The position numbers and the translations under genes were made by a program. The notes under the pieces were generated by a model, which did no database searches, was not told the origin of the DNA, and worked only from the letters and a program-made list of their open reading frames with translations. A DNA stretch of 62,948 nt from an uncultured Bacteroides sp. (lineage in GTDB: Bacteria; Bacteroidota; Bacteroidia; Bacteroidales; Bacteroidaceae), in NCBI GenBank assembly GCA_905203765.1, contig CAJKXC010000013.1:1-62948 (forward strand). The letters are read 5' to 3'. Positions within the stretch are counted from its first letter, which is position 1. The number at the start of each line of letters is the position of its first letter. Shown one piece after another: positions 48,151-56,733 of this stretch.

Positions 48151-49029
48151 ATGAAAAAGTTAGCAGTTTTAATTGTATGCGCAGCCGTAATGGCTTCGTG
48201 TGACAGCTTTTCGGGTGGTAAGAAAGACCAGTTGAAAGCTGAAAATGATTCTCTTCTGATGGAACTGACCCAGCGTAATGCTGAACTGGATGAAATGATG
48301 GGTACTTTCAATGATATTTCGGAGGGATTCCGCCAAATCAATGCAGCCGAAAGCCGCGTAGATTTGCAACGTGGTGCTGTGGCTGAAGGTTCACTGAGTG
48401 CCAAACAGCAGATTACTTCGGACATTGAGTTTATCCGCAAGCAGATGGAAGAAAACAAGGAGCAGATTGCCAAATTGCAAGCCCAATTAAAGAACAGCAA
48501 GAATAGTTCTGTTCAATTGAAGAAGGCTGTTGAGGCATTGACTCAGGAACTGGTTGCAAAGACTCAGCGTATTGAGGAATTGCAGGCTGAACTTGCTTCC
48601 CGGAATATCCGTATTCAGGAGTTGGATGCTGCCGTAAGCGGTTTGTCTGCCGACAAAGAGATGTTGTCTGCCGAAAATGAAGCCAAAGCCAAGACTGTGG
48701 CAGAGCAGGACAAAGAACTCAATACCGCTTGGTTTGTATTCGGAACAAAGAAGGAATTGAAAGACCAGAAGATTCTCTCCGGCTCGGGACTCTTTAAGAA
48801 AGGTGAGGTCTTGAAAGACGGTGATGTGAATAAGGACTACTTTACGCAGGTCGACCTTCGCACTACCAAAGAAATCAAGTTGTATTCTAAGGATGCTGAC
48901 ATCCTGACCACTCATCCGGCAGGCTCTTATGCCTTGGAGAAAGATGATAAAGGACAGCTGACCTTGAAGATAACGAATCCGAAAGAATTCTGGAGTGTAT
49001 CCAGATACCTGGTTATTCAAGTGAAATAA
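48151..49029 (+). CDS. Coiled-coil lipoprotein (Cbp1-like adhesin annotation likely)
   Basis: The 292-residue protein has a lipoprotein signal ending MASC (Cys17). A long coiled coil runs from about 25 to 195 (LKAENDSLLMELTQRNAELDEM, EENKEQIAKLQAQL, AEQDKELNTAW). The compact C-terminal domain of about 95 residues contains FVFGTKKELKDQKILSGSGLF and THPAGSYAL. Bacteroides homologues have been named Cbp1 collagen-binding adhesins; I recall this annotation but cannot test it here. It is probably exported to the outer membrane. Confidence 0.8.
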   Translation: MKKLAVLIVCAAVMASCDSFSGGKKDQLKAENDSLLMELTQRNAELDEMMGTFNDISEGFRQINAAESRVDLQRGAVAEGSLSAKQQITSDIEFIRKQMEENKEQIAKLQAQLKNSKNSSVQLKKAVEALTQELVAKTQRIEELQAELASRNIRIQELDAAVSGLSADKEMLSAENEAKAKTVAEQDKELNTAWFVFGTKKELKDQKILSGSGLFKKGEVLKDGDVNKDYFTQVDLRTTKEIKLYSKDADILTTHPAGSYALEKDDKGQLTLKITNPKEFWSVSRYLVIQVK

Positions 49030-49050
49030 CACATTTGTGTGGCACTGATT

Positions 49051-49123
49051 GAAACGCAGATTATCGCAGATTTACGCAAAGTATTTGGTTGCTTTTGCGT
49101 AAATTTGCGATAATCTGCGTTTC
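49051..49123. repeat. Inverted repeat of the ACGCAGATT family
   Basis: GAAACGCAGATTATCGCAGA and its reverse complement TCGCGATAATC-type arm (left 49051-49080, right 49092-49123) form a stem of about 30 bp with few mismatches. It is the same family as the inner arms at 8710-8781. It separates the lipoprotein gene and yjjG-like gene and may serve as a terminator. Confidence 0.85.
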
Positions 49124-49146
49124 AGCTTTATATATCATCCTTAGAT

Positions 49147-49845
49147 ATGGCATATCAATATAAGAACCTGTTTTTCGATTTAGATGATACCCTTTGGGCA
49201 TTCTCGCAGAATGCTCGCGATACATTTGAAGAAATGTATCAGAAGTATGGGTACGACCGCTTTTTTCAGTCTTTCCAGCATTTCTACACACTCTATCAGC
49301 GTCGTAATGTGGAGTTGTGGGAAGAGTATGGCAATGGCCAGGTAACGAAAGAAGAACTGAATCGCCAACGTTTCTTATATCCCTTGGAAGCAGTCGGGGC
49401 AGGGGATGCCACTTTGGCGAAGAATTTCTCGGATGATTTCTTCTCCGTGATTCCTACTAAAAGTAAGTTGATGCCCCATGCGCGGGAAGTGTTGGAATAT
49501 TTGTCTACAAGGTATAATCTATATATACTTTCTAATGGCTTCCAGGAACTTCAGTGCCATAAAATGCGTTCGGCAGATATTGACCATTACTTCAAGAAGG
49601 TTGTTTTGTCCGATGATATTGGTGTGCTGAAACCATGGCCTGAGATTTTCCATTTTGCCCTTTCTACTACCCAGTCCGGGCTGCGCGACTCTTTGATGGT
49701 CGGCGATAGCTGGGAAAATGATATCACCGGAGCGCGGGGAGTCGGGATGCATCAAGCCTTTTATGATGTAACCGGGAAAACGGAACTTCCTTTCCAGCCG
49801 ACTTATCACATCCGCAATTTAAAAGAATTGATGCAAATTTTGTGA
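49147..49845 (+). CDS. YjjG-family HAD nucleotidase
   Basis: The 232-residue HAD hydrolase has the nucleophile motif FFDLDDTLWAF near 9, motif II LYILSNGFQELQ, the conserved Lys in LKPWPEIF and the motif III/IV GDSWENDITGARG. E. coli YjjG removes phosphate from non-canonical pyrimidine nucleotides (house-cleaning); that role is inferred here. It starts at ATG 49147, just after the inverted repeat. The end of the gene carries the promoter for marC. Confidence 0.88.
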   Translation: MAYQYKNLFFDLDDTLWAFSQNARDTFEEMYQKYGYDRFFQSFQHFYTLYQRRNVELWEEYGNGQVTKEELNRQRFLYPLEAVGAGDATLAKNFSDDFFSVIPTKSKLMPHAREVLEYLSTRYNLYILSNGFQELQCHKMRSADIDHYFKKVVLSDDIGVLKPWPEIFHFALSTTQSGLRDSLMVGDSWENDITGARGVGMHQAFYDVTGKTELPFQPTYHIRNLKELMQIL

Positions 49846-49871
49846 CGTTGTAAGATTTAGTTGTATTTTTG
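49839..49871 (+). promoter_or_regulatory. Promoter of the marC-type gene
   Basis: A TTTTG at 49839-49843 and TATTTTTG at 49864-49871 are 20 bases apart. The -33 element overlaps the stop region of the previous gene, and the ATG at 49899 is 27 bases on. Confidence 0.65.
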
Positions 49872-49898
49872 TCAGCAGTAACGTCTAAAAATATAGCT

Positions 49899-50552
49899 AT
49901 GGAGACTATCTTACCTTTCGCTTTGCTTTGTTTTACTTCCTTCTTTACGCTGACCAACCCTCTTGGAACGATGCCGGTATTCTTGACCATGACGCATGGC
50001 ATGACCGAAAAAGAACGGCAAACCGTTGTCTCGCGTGCTACTTTGGTGGCTTTTGTTACGATTATGGTCTTTACCTTTGCCGGACAATTTCTTTTTAAGT
50101 TCTTCGGTATCTCTACTAATGGCTTTCGTATAGCAGGCGGTGTCATCATTTTCAAAATCGGTTTCGATATGTTGCAGGCTCGCTATACTCCGATGAAACT
50201 GAAAGATGAGGAAATAAAAACGTACGCCGATGATATCTCCATCACTCCACTTGGCATCCCTATGCTTTGCGGTCCCGGTGCTATTGCCAATGCCATTGTG
50301 CTGATGCAAGACGCTCACTCTATCCAGATGAAAGGAGTGTTAATAGGTATGATTGCTTTCATCTATCTGATCACCTTCTTTATCTTGCGTGCTTCTACGC
50401 GCTTGGTGAAAGTCCTGGGCGAAACAGGCAATAACGTGATGATGCGTTTGATGGGACTTATCCTGATGGTTATCGCTGTGGAATGTTTTGTCAGCGGAGT
50501 AAAACCTATATTAGTTGATATACTGAAAGAAGGAGTTGCCGGACTCTTTTGA
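49899..50552 (+). CDS. MarC-family membrane protein
   Basis: The 217-residue protein has about six membrane helices. The MarC features are TLTNPLGTMPVFLTMTHGMT near 15, FKFFGISTNGFRIAGGVIIFKIGFDML near 63, and ITPLGIPMLCGPGAIANAI near 113. The family function remains unclear and the older multidrug-resistance role was not confirmed. I start at ATG 49899 (METILPFALL), which matches the promoter; ten residues upstream are excluded. Confidence 0.88.
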   Translation: METILPFALLCFTSFFTLTNPLGTMPVFLTMTHGMTEKERQTVVSRATLVAFVTIMVFTFAGQFLFKFFGISTNGFRIAGGVIIFKIGFDMLQARYTPMKLKDEEIKTYADDISITPLGIPMLCGPGAIANAIVLMQDAHSIQMKGVLIGMIAFIYLITFFILRASTRLVKVLGETGNNVMMRLMGLILMVIAVECFVSGVKPILVDILKEGVAGLF

Positions 50553-50583
50553 TTTTTGAATCCCTTTATACCTTTATATATAG

Positions 50584-50614
50584 AAAGGCCGCTCACTTCA
50601 CAGTGGGCGGCCTT
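50584..50614. terminator. Stem-loop between marC and the SusC/D region
   Basis: AAGGCCGCTCACT and AGTGGGCGGCCTT pair around a TCAC loop (one G-T pair). The flanking runs are only moderately T-rich. It lies between convergent genes and may end both transcripts. Confidence 0.7.
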
Positions 50615-50695
50615 AAAACACTTTATTTAGAAAACACTTGGGAGTTCATCCCAAATTTCAATCTTTAATTTCTTGAATGATAGCTTTTAAATTCA

Positions 50696-51454
50696 TCATT
50701 CTTCACTTGGCAAGATGAAAGCCTCTGTGAAGGAACCAAAGCTACCTGCAGACACTTGATATGTCAGATTAACAACAATCTGATTGCCTGAGAGTGCCCC
50801 ATTGCCCGAAGCATAAAGCGTACCGTAAGCACCGTAAGAACTATAAACAGCTTGTTGGGCCACAGTTACGCTATTATTGCCGGCAACATCAAGTACAAGG
50901 TCATAACCATCCTCAAAAGGTGCTATAGCCTTATATTTAAGTACCGGGCTCGATTTGTAGAACTCACATTCTCCATCGCCGCCGAAGAACGTACTTGATA
51001 CTATTCCTATGCCAATCGATTCCCACTTCAATCCCGTGAAGGTTGTTTCTGCCGCCATCTTGGCATTGCCGTTCACTGCTACGACTGTAATGGTGTACGC
51101 GCCTATCATACCGGTCACTGTCACATCACTGTCCGATGCTCCCGAGAGACCGTCAACTTTAGTACCGTTTTTAATTACATAATCCATATAACCGTCTTCA
51201 CCCATTGAGGCAATATGTGTGTCTTTGTCGGCTGTCGCCTCTGCTAAATAGTAGGCTTCTTCTACCTTATTGTTGGCAGCTATCCGGAGTAAAACGTCAT
51301 TGTCGGCATTATAAGGTGCTTCCGGTGTAAACTGGTACACAACGACGTTGGGTTTGGAGTCTCCTCCCGGGTTCGTCCCTTCATCTTCTGAACATGATGT
51401 CATGCCGACAGTGGCAAGGAGCACCATGAATAAGCTATAGATATAATTCTTCAT
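50696..51454 (-). CDS. Lipoprotein third gene of SusC/D cassette 1, function unknown
   Basis: The 252-residue protein has a lipoprotein signal ending MTSC (Cys21), then an acidic linker (SEDEGTNPGGD). Two beta-rich halves follow, the first with a fibronectin-like or Ig-like TYPE pattern (VVYQFTPEAPYNADNDVLLRIAANNKVEEAYYLAE, AYTITVVAVNGNAKMAAETTF). It sits 31 bases after the SusD stop, the place of surface glycan-binding lipoproteins in polysaccharide loci, but no family is recognised. It probably faces the outside. Confidence 0.75.
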   Translation of the reverse strand: MKNYIYSLFMVLLATVGMTSCSEDEGTNPGGDSKPNVVVYQFTPEAPYNADNDVLLRIAANNKVEEAYYLAEATADKDTHIASMGEDGYMDYVIKNGTKVDGLSGASDSDVTVTGMIGAYTITVVAVNGNAKMAAETTFTGLKWESIGIGIVSSTFFGGDGECEFYKSSPVLKYKAIAPFEDGYDLVLDVAGNNSVTVAQQAVYSSYGAYGTLYASGNGALSGNQIVVNLTYQVSAGSFGSFTEAFILPSEE

Positions 51455-51485
51455 ATTCTTAATTTTTTAATGTTATAAGCCCATA

Positions 51486-53150
51486 TTACCAAGCATATTC
51501 ATCCGAATCTGATGTCGGTGCTATAGGCGTCGGATTGTTTGTACAAGCTGTATTGTAGTTAGTCTCGCTCTGAACGATGCAGAGGTTCATCCAATCGGGA
51601 GGAGTGGTGGTATTCCAGCGGTAAGTCTCCACATGATTAGTATTGGGATAACTACGGATAATGCCCTTGTTAAGACGCTTGATGTCGAAGGTAGCGAATC
51701 CTTCTCCCCAAAGCTCTACGCGGCGTTGCCACCATACTTCATTTTGGAAGGCAGAGTTGGCAGGATTGCCATAAGATTCATTGTGTTTGCCATATACATA
51801 AGAAGCGTCGCGGCTCTTGGCAAATGCTGTCAGCAGGGCGATACCTCTGGATTCATCCTGCATACCGGCAGCTTCAGCTTCAATCAAATACATTTCTTCA
51901 ACACGCATCATGGGGACGGATACCAGGAATCCCAGGTATTGGTTGTCGTTACCGCCTTTAGCTGCGCGGAACTTCAGTGACAATCCGCCTACGCCCTCAC
52001 CGTCCTTGTTACCGGAGAAATATACCCAATCAGGGAATTTGGTATAAGCTTTCAGAGCTTCCAGTTGTTCTTCTTCCGGTAACTCTGCAATCTTGAAGTC
52101 AACGAAGCATTTTCTACGGAAGTCGGTTTCCGGAATAGTCTCATATAAATGGCGGTCGATAAGGAATTTATGACCGTAGCTGGAAGCATAACCACATCCC
52201 GAACCGTTCACTTCAAGGCACATGAAAGACCCCCATGAACTGTCGGCATCGTTCAACAGAATATTTTCATCAGTATCTTTGTATTTCAGTCCGAACATCC
52301 AAGAAGAGTTGGGTGTATTAAAGCCTGTATCTCTGTCTGTATAATCGGTTTCACCCATAAGTTGGTAACCGTTCTGTGCAAGCTTGGCATATTTTTCTGC
52401 ATTTGCCCAATCTTCCATTACCAAATAAGCGCGTGCCTTCAAACCGTATACAACTGATTGGTCAGGAGTTAACTTGTCGGGGCGTACGTAATCGGCCAGA
52501 TATTGTTCGGCCTTTTCGAGATCAGACAGAATAAATGCCCACATTACCTCATTAGTGGCGCGGGGGTTATTAGCTAAATCAGTGAGAGCAGTCGTTTCAG
52601 TTACTATAGGTACTGTTTCAGCATTTTTGTCGAGTGCGTAAGTTTTGGCCGCAAACATACGCGCCATGTCCATATAGAACATAGCCCGCATAGCATAGGC
52701 AATACCCGCACCTGCTATTTTATCCGCATCGGGATTTTCGCCAGCCAATGAAATAACGGTATTGCAATTCTTAATCCAGCTATAGTAATACGTCCAGGGG
52801 AACTGGCACAGAAGATACTGAGGTCCAAGTGCGACACCACAACTGTACCAAGTGGTATATTGGTGTCCCGAGCGACTGAGAGCAATATCCTGTCCCATCA
52901 CATCACGCATCTGGTAGAAGGAGGGATAACCGTAGTCATAAGGATATCTATCGTCAGGACCGGAGCCGAATTTGAATTTGCCGGCCAGGGAAGAAGTTAT
53001 ACCATCTACAAAACCCTGGTACGAACCGGGAGCATTAGCAGCCTGATCCTTGGTAATAGTAGATGATTGTGGGTCAATTTCTTCAATACAACTTGTTGCA
53101 AGGGTAAGCCCGAATGCAACAGTCAAGAATGGAATTAATATTTTTTTCAT
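51486..53150 (-). CDS. SusD/RagB-family surface lipoprotein (cassette 1)
   Basis: The 554-residue protein has a lipoprotein signal ending ATSC (Cys21, start ATG 53150). It shows the SusD pattern: CIEEIDPQSSTITKDQA, helical TPR-like segments with YAMRAMFYMDMARMFA and LTPDQSVVYGLKARAYLVMEDW, MMRVEEMYLIEAEA, and the C-terminal VWWQRRVELWGEGFATFDIKRL. It caps the SusC channel next to it and binds a glycan or peptide ligand. The start is 20 bases after the SusC stop. Confidence 0.92.
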   Translation of the reverse strand: MKKILIPFLTVAFGLTLATSCIEEIDPQSSTITKDQAANAPGSYQGFVDGITSSLAGKFKFGSGPDDRYPYDYGYPSFYQMRDVMGQDIALSRSGHQYTTWYSCGVALGPQYLLCQFPWTYYYSWIKNCNTVISLAGENPDADKIAGAGIAYAMRAMFYMDMARMFAAKTYALDKNAETVPIVTETTALTDLANNPRATNEVMWAFILSDLEKAEQYLADYVRPDKLTPDQSVVYGLKARAYLVMEDWANAEKYAKLAQNGYQLMGETDYTDRDTGFNTPNSSWMFGLKYKDTDENILLNDADSSWGSFMCLEVNGSGCGYASSYGHKFLIDRHLYETIPETDFRRKCFVDFKIAELPEEEQLEALKAYTKFPDWVYFSGNKDGEGVGGLSLKFRAAKGGNDNQYLGFLVSVPMMRVEEMYLIEAEAAGMQDESRGIALLTAFAKSRDASYVYGKHNESYGNPANSAFQNEVWWQRRVELWGEGFATFDIKRLNKGIIRSYPNTNHVETYRWNTTTPPDWMNLCIVQSETNYNTACTNNPTPIAPTSDSDEYAW

Positions 53151-53170
53151 ATTCAATGTCACTTATTAGT

Positions 53171-56100
53171 TTAGAATGTTATTTGAACACCTCCTGAAAT
53201 GTTGCGCACGGGGGAGTATGCCGTTATATCCTTGTTGCCTTCGTAAGAATAGCGGGGGTCGAATCCTTTGCGTGCCGACCAGAAGCATAAGTTTTCACCG
53301 GCAGCATAGACGCGTATCTTTGCTATGTTCTTCAGAAGATTCTTGGGCAATGTGTAACCCACTGTGAACGACTGAAAGTTCAGATAGCTGGCATTAGTCA
53401 GGAAACGATCCGAATTGGTGAACACCGTGTATTTGTCACCATATTGCCAACGGGGAATATTGCTTGATGTATTATTAGGGCTCCATGATTTGATATAGTC
53501 CTTATGGAAATTGGAACCTGCACTGGCAGAGTTTTCACAAGGAGCCATCAGGGATGCGTAACGGTTGTCGCTCATCTTTCCACCTATCTGATAGTCGAAG
53601 GATGCGGATAAGTCGAAGTCACGGAAACGCAGTGAGGTGTTGAAACCACCATATACTTTTGGAAGTACATCGCCTTGTGCATACTTGGTAGCTTGATTAG
53701 GATTGGTTGTAGTGTAAGAATGTTCCTTACCCGGTCTGCTGGTAGAGCCTTTCAGATTTTCGTCTACCCAGTAAGTTGCCTCACCCTTTTCGTTGACACC
53801 GGCATACTCCGCACAGAATGCATTGTAGAGCGGACCACCCTCTTCGTACCAGTTTTGAGCAATATCCGTAGAATTGGTTTCTGCAAAACCACCATTAGTA
53901 CCGGTCTTTGATTTAGGCAGGGAGAGTATCTTGGCTTTGTTGTGTGACAAGTTTGCTGATATACTCCAATCCACATCTCTTGTACGTATAATGGTTCCGG
54001 TCAAAGCAAGTTCCACACCCGTATTGCGGATGTCGCCCAAGTTGCCATAGTAACCGCGTGAACCGGCAGATTCCGGAACAGACAGCCAGAAAAGCAAATC
54101 GCTGGTCTTCTTGGTATAGAAATCTACATTACCTACCAGTCGGCCTTTCCAGAAACTGAATTCTACGCCGACATTGATATTCGTTGTAGTTTCCCAAGTA
54201 ATATCCGGATTACCTATGCGATAGAATGTAGGCGACATGGTTTTTTCATCTGTCGCAGTCAGTGTGTACAGGTCGGTGTATGCCCAGTTGCCTATATTAT
54301 CATTACCCTGTTGTCCGATGGATGCCTTTAGTTTCAGTTCGTCCAGCCAGGAAGAGTAGCTTTCCATAAAGTTTTCTTTGGTGATTCTCCAGGCGGCACC
54401 TACCGACCAGAAGTTACCCCAACGGTTGGCTTTGGCAAAGTATGAAGAAGCATCGCGACGGAAAGATGCAGATACGAAGTACTTTTCATCGTAGTTGTAT
54501 TGGGCGTTGCCAAAATAACCTTCTACATTATATATTGTAGTATAAGAATTGGCATCGTTTTTCGTTGCAAAAGCATTGATTTCCGGAATGTCAGGAGAGA
54601 AGCCACCCTTTGCCGTAGCTGCCAGATATTTGGTGGTAGCCTTGTAGTATTCGTGTCCTATCATCACGTTTACATTATGTTGGCCGAAATCCTGGAAGTA
54701 AGTCAGGGTTTGACTGTTGTTGGTTCTGAATCCGGTAGTACCAGTCTTCTGAATTCTACCGTTTGTACCTGCTGCCGGACCATAAAACATATTCTGATAA
54801 TCCGAATAATTAGTCTGTCCCAGGATGACGGTGCTTGTTGCATTTGCTTTTAAGAAGCTGGTTATGTTGACGTCAGCCATAAAGGTACCGTTCAGTTGGT
54901 CACCGATAGACTTAACCTGATTGTACTTATTGGCTCCTAACGGGTTACCGTTAGACATGAAAGGACGGGTACCGAGACCTTCGTAATCGTTTAGACCGTA
55001 GTCATAACCATCATGACCCCACTCGTCTTTTTTTACCACTATATTGCCGTTAGCGTCTACCACACGTACCAATGCAGGATAAATAGGTGCAATGCTGCTG
55101 GTATAATACATTAGGTTTGTATTGTTTCCGTTAGTGCTCATGTTCGGGTTGGATTCCTGGTTGGAGTGTATATAGCCCACATTGGCAGTCAACTTTAGCC
55201 ATTTCTTAGCTTGATAATCAGCTTTAATACGTGCACTGACACGGTCATAGCCCGAATTCTCTATAATACCGTCTTCGTTCAGATAACCAAGGCTGGCATA
55301 GAAAGACGAACGGTCGGAGCCGCCACTTACACTGACATTGTATTCTTGGCGCAGGGCACTTTTGTAGGCCATGTCTTTCCAGTCATCGGGCTGCAGATAG
55401 TAGTCTGTACCTTTATAATTATATTTGCGTCCTAACGTAGCATTTGGATTCAACTTTCCGTCTGCACCAATCAACATCTGACCATCGGGTACGGTATAAA
55501 CATTGTATTTCAGGTCGCTAAGCATCTTTTGGTTAGCCCAAGAATTTGCAGCCGCGGCATTCAGACCTTGACTATAACGCGAATAGTTATAGAGTTGTGA
55601 ATAGTAAGCTTCATAATATTCTCCCGGATCCGTAATGACGTCGTAGTCTTGAACGCCACGGGTATTCACACCCCATTTCACATCTACATTCACTACGGCT
55701 TCTTGAGTCTTACCCTTCTTTGTAGTGATAATGATAACACCGGCAGCACCACGAGCGCCATAAAGAGCAGCAGATGCAGCATCCTTCAATACAGAGATAG
55801 ATTCAATATCATTTTGTGGAATGTTGGATAAGTTGGCTGTATAGGGGGCGCCATCTACAATAATCAGCGGGTCGGTACTTGCATACATAGAAGCAATACC
55901 GCGGATATTGATTTTACCGTCGTTAGAGCCCGGTGCTCCCGTACCTCCGCGCATCTGCAAACCTGCTACTGAACCTACCAAAGCGTCAGAAACATTTGTA
56001 GTGATGCGCTTGGACAATTCTTCAGTGCCGACAACCGCTGCCGAACCAGTAAATGCCGATTTCTTAGCTGTACCGAAAGCTACAACCAGTACTTCGTCAA

Positions 56101-56188
56101 GCATCTCTGTATCAGCCTTTAATGTTACTTTTACAGTACGTCTTATCGCTACTTCTTGTGTCTGCATACCAATGTATGAAATCACCAA
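53171..56188 (-). CDS. SusC/RagA TonB-linked outer-membrane protein, 5'-truncated silent cassette (cassette 1)
   Basis: The 1005-residue reading begins LVISYIGMQTQEVAI, which is the end of the CarboxypepD-like N-terminal domain. The signal peptide and about the first 90 residues expected of a SusC are missing. Only a TTG is available as start, and the frame upstream has no ATG. The rest is intact: ADTEMLDEVLVVAFGTAKKSAFTGS, a plug (NIRGIASMYASTDPLIIVDGAPY, DAASAALYGARGAAGVIIITTK), the barrel and a C-terminal ISGGVQITF. No promoter of the TAnnTTTG type is seen upstream. It therefore looks like a non-expressed cassette that needs DNA rearrangement to gain a start. Confidence 0.88.
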   Translation of the reverse strand: MVISYIGMQTQEVAIRRTVKVTLKADTEMLDEVLVVAFGTAKKSAFTGSAAVVGTEELSKRITTNVSDALVGSVAGLQMRGGTGAPGSNDGKINIRGIASMYASTDPLIIVDGAPYTANLSNIPQNDIESISVLKDAASAALYGARGAAGVIIITTKKGKTQEAVVNVDVKWGVNTRGVQDYDVITDPGEYYEAYYSQLYNYSRYSQGLNAAAANSWANQKMLSDLKYNVYTVPDGQMLIGADGKLNPNATLGRKYNYKGTDYYLQPDDWKDMAYKSALRQEYNVSVSGGSDRSSFYASLGYLNEDGIIENSGYDRVSARIKADYQAKKWLKLTANVGYIHSNQESNPNMSTNGNNTNLMYYTSSIAPIYPALVRVVDANGNIVVKKDEWGHDGYDYGLNDYEGLGTRPFMSNGNPLGANKYNQVKSIGDQLNGTFMADVNITSFLKANATSTVILGQTNYSDYQNMFYGPAAGTNGRIQKTGTTGFRTNNSQTLTYFQDFGQHNVNVMIGHEYYKATTKYLAATAKGGFSPDIPEINAFATKNDANSYTTIYNVEGYFGNAQYNYDEKYFVSASFRRDASSYFAKANRWGNFWSVGAAWRITKENFMESYSSWLDELKLKASIGQQGNDNIGNWAYTDLYTLTATDEKTMSPTFYRIGNPDITWETTTNINVGVEFSFWKGRLVGNVDFYTKKTSDLLFWLSVPESAGSRGYYGNLGDIRNTGVELALTGTIIRTRDVDWSISANLSHNKAKILSLPKSKTGTNGGFAETNSTDIAQNWYEEGGPLYNAFCAEYAGVNEKGEATYWVDENLKGSTSRPGKEHSYTTTNPNQATKYAQGDVLPKVYGGFNTSLRFRDFDLSASFDYQIGGKMSDNRYASLMAPCENSASAGSNFHKDYIKSWSPNNTSSNIPRWQYGDKYTVFTNSDRFLTNASYLNFQSFTVGYTLPKNLLKNIAKIRVYAAGENLCFWSARKGFDPRYSYEGNKDITAYSPVRNISGGVQITF

Positions 56189-56222
56189 AGTTTTCGCAGA
56201 ACTACAAGGTGTGTATGTGCCT
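56162..56222. other. Shared junction block at the 5' end of SusC cassette 1 (candidate recombination site)
   Basis: This block is nearly identical to 61270-61330. 23 bases (56187-56209) are fully identical and include AGTTTTCGCAGAACT, an AGTT/AACT dyad around a 7-bp centre, the layout of tyrosine-recombinase core sites. Similarity falls off quickly upstream of the block. On the minus strand the block lies exactly where the SusC homology begins. Confidence 0.7.
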
Positions 56223-56733
56223 GATATATAAAGATTTATATTTTGACAAGAACTTTGCCTTATTCCTCTTATGTCTAATAGAAGCTATTATAACATAAAT
56301 AGAAATATTGGAGAAATACTATGTTTATACCATTATCAGTTATTAGTCGTTATATATCAATGAGTTATTTCTACAAAATGGTTAATAGTTTCCACTTAAG
56401 GAGACACTTTCTCAATATACGAGGCTTATTTCTCAAGAATGATTACCAGCTATTACCACTATATTAATAGCATGAATAAAGCTCATCCTTCATTTATCTA
56501 ATGAAAATTCCTGTAAATAAATGTTTGTGAAGAAGGGTATTTGTAGTTGATGAATCTGAAATATTATATGGAAGTTTCAATTGTAATTGAAACTATTTAT
56601 GGGTTAATTTACGATTATGCTGATACGCAAGGGCGTGACGCTTCTAATAATTCAGGTACAGTTTGAAAGAGAAAGAGGTTGGGCAAATACCCAACCTCTT
56701 TCTCTTAATGATTTCAACAGAAATAGCAACTCG
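56223..56733. other. AT-rich region between SusC/D cassettes 1 and 2
   Basis: It contains the cassette 2 terminator (56667-56706). Reading on the minus strand just before the junction, a frame ends KFLSKYKSLYIRHIHTL-stop. This resembles KYYQKYKNLYIRDIHPL-stop found at the same place before cassette 2. No gene and no clear promoter toward cassette 1 are seen. Confidence 0.65.
56667..56706 (-). terminator. Terminator of SusC/D cassette 2
   Basis: AAGAGAAAGAGGTTGGG and CCCAACCTCTTTCTCTT form a perfect 17-bp stem around CAAATA. It lies about 30 bases after the SusD stop on the minus strand, so cassette 1 cannot rely on read-through from cassette 2. Confidence 0.9.
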
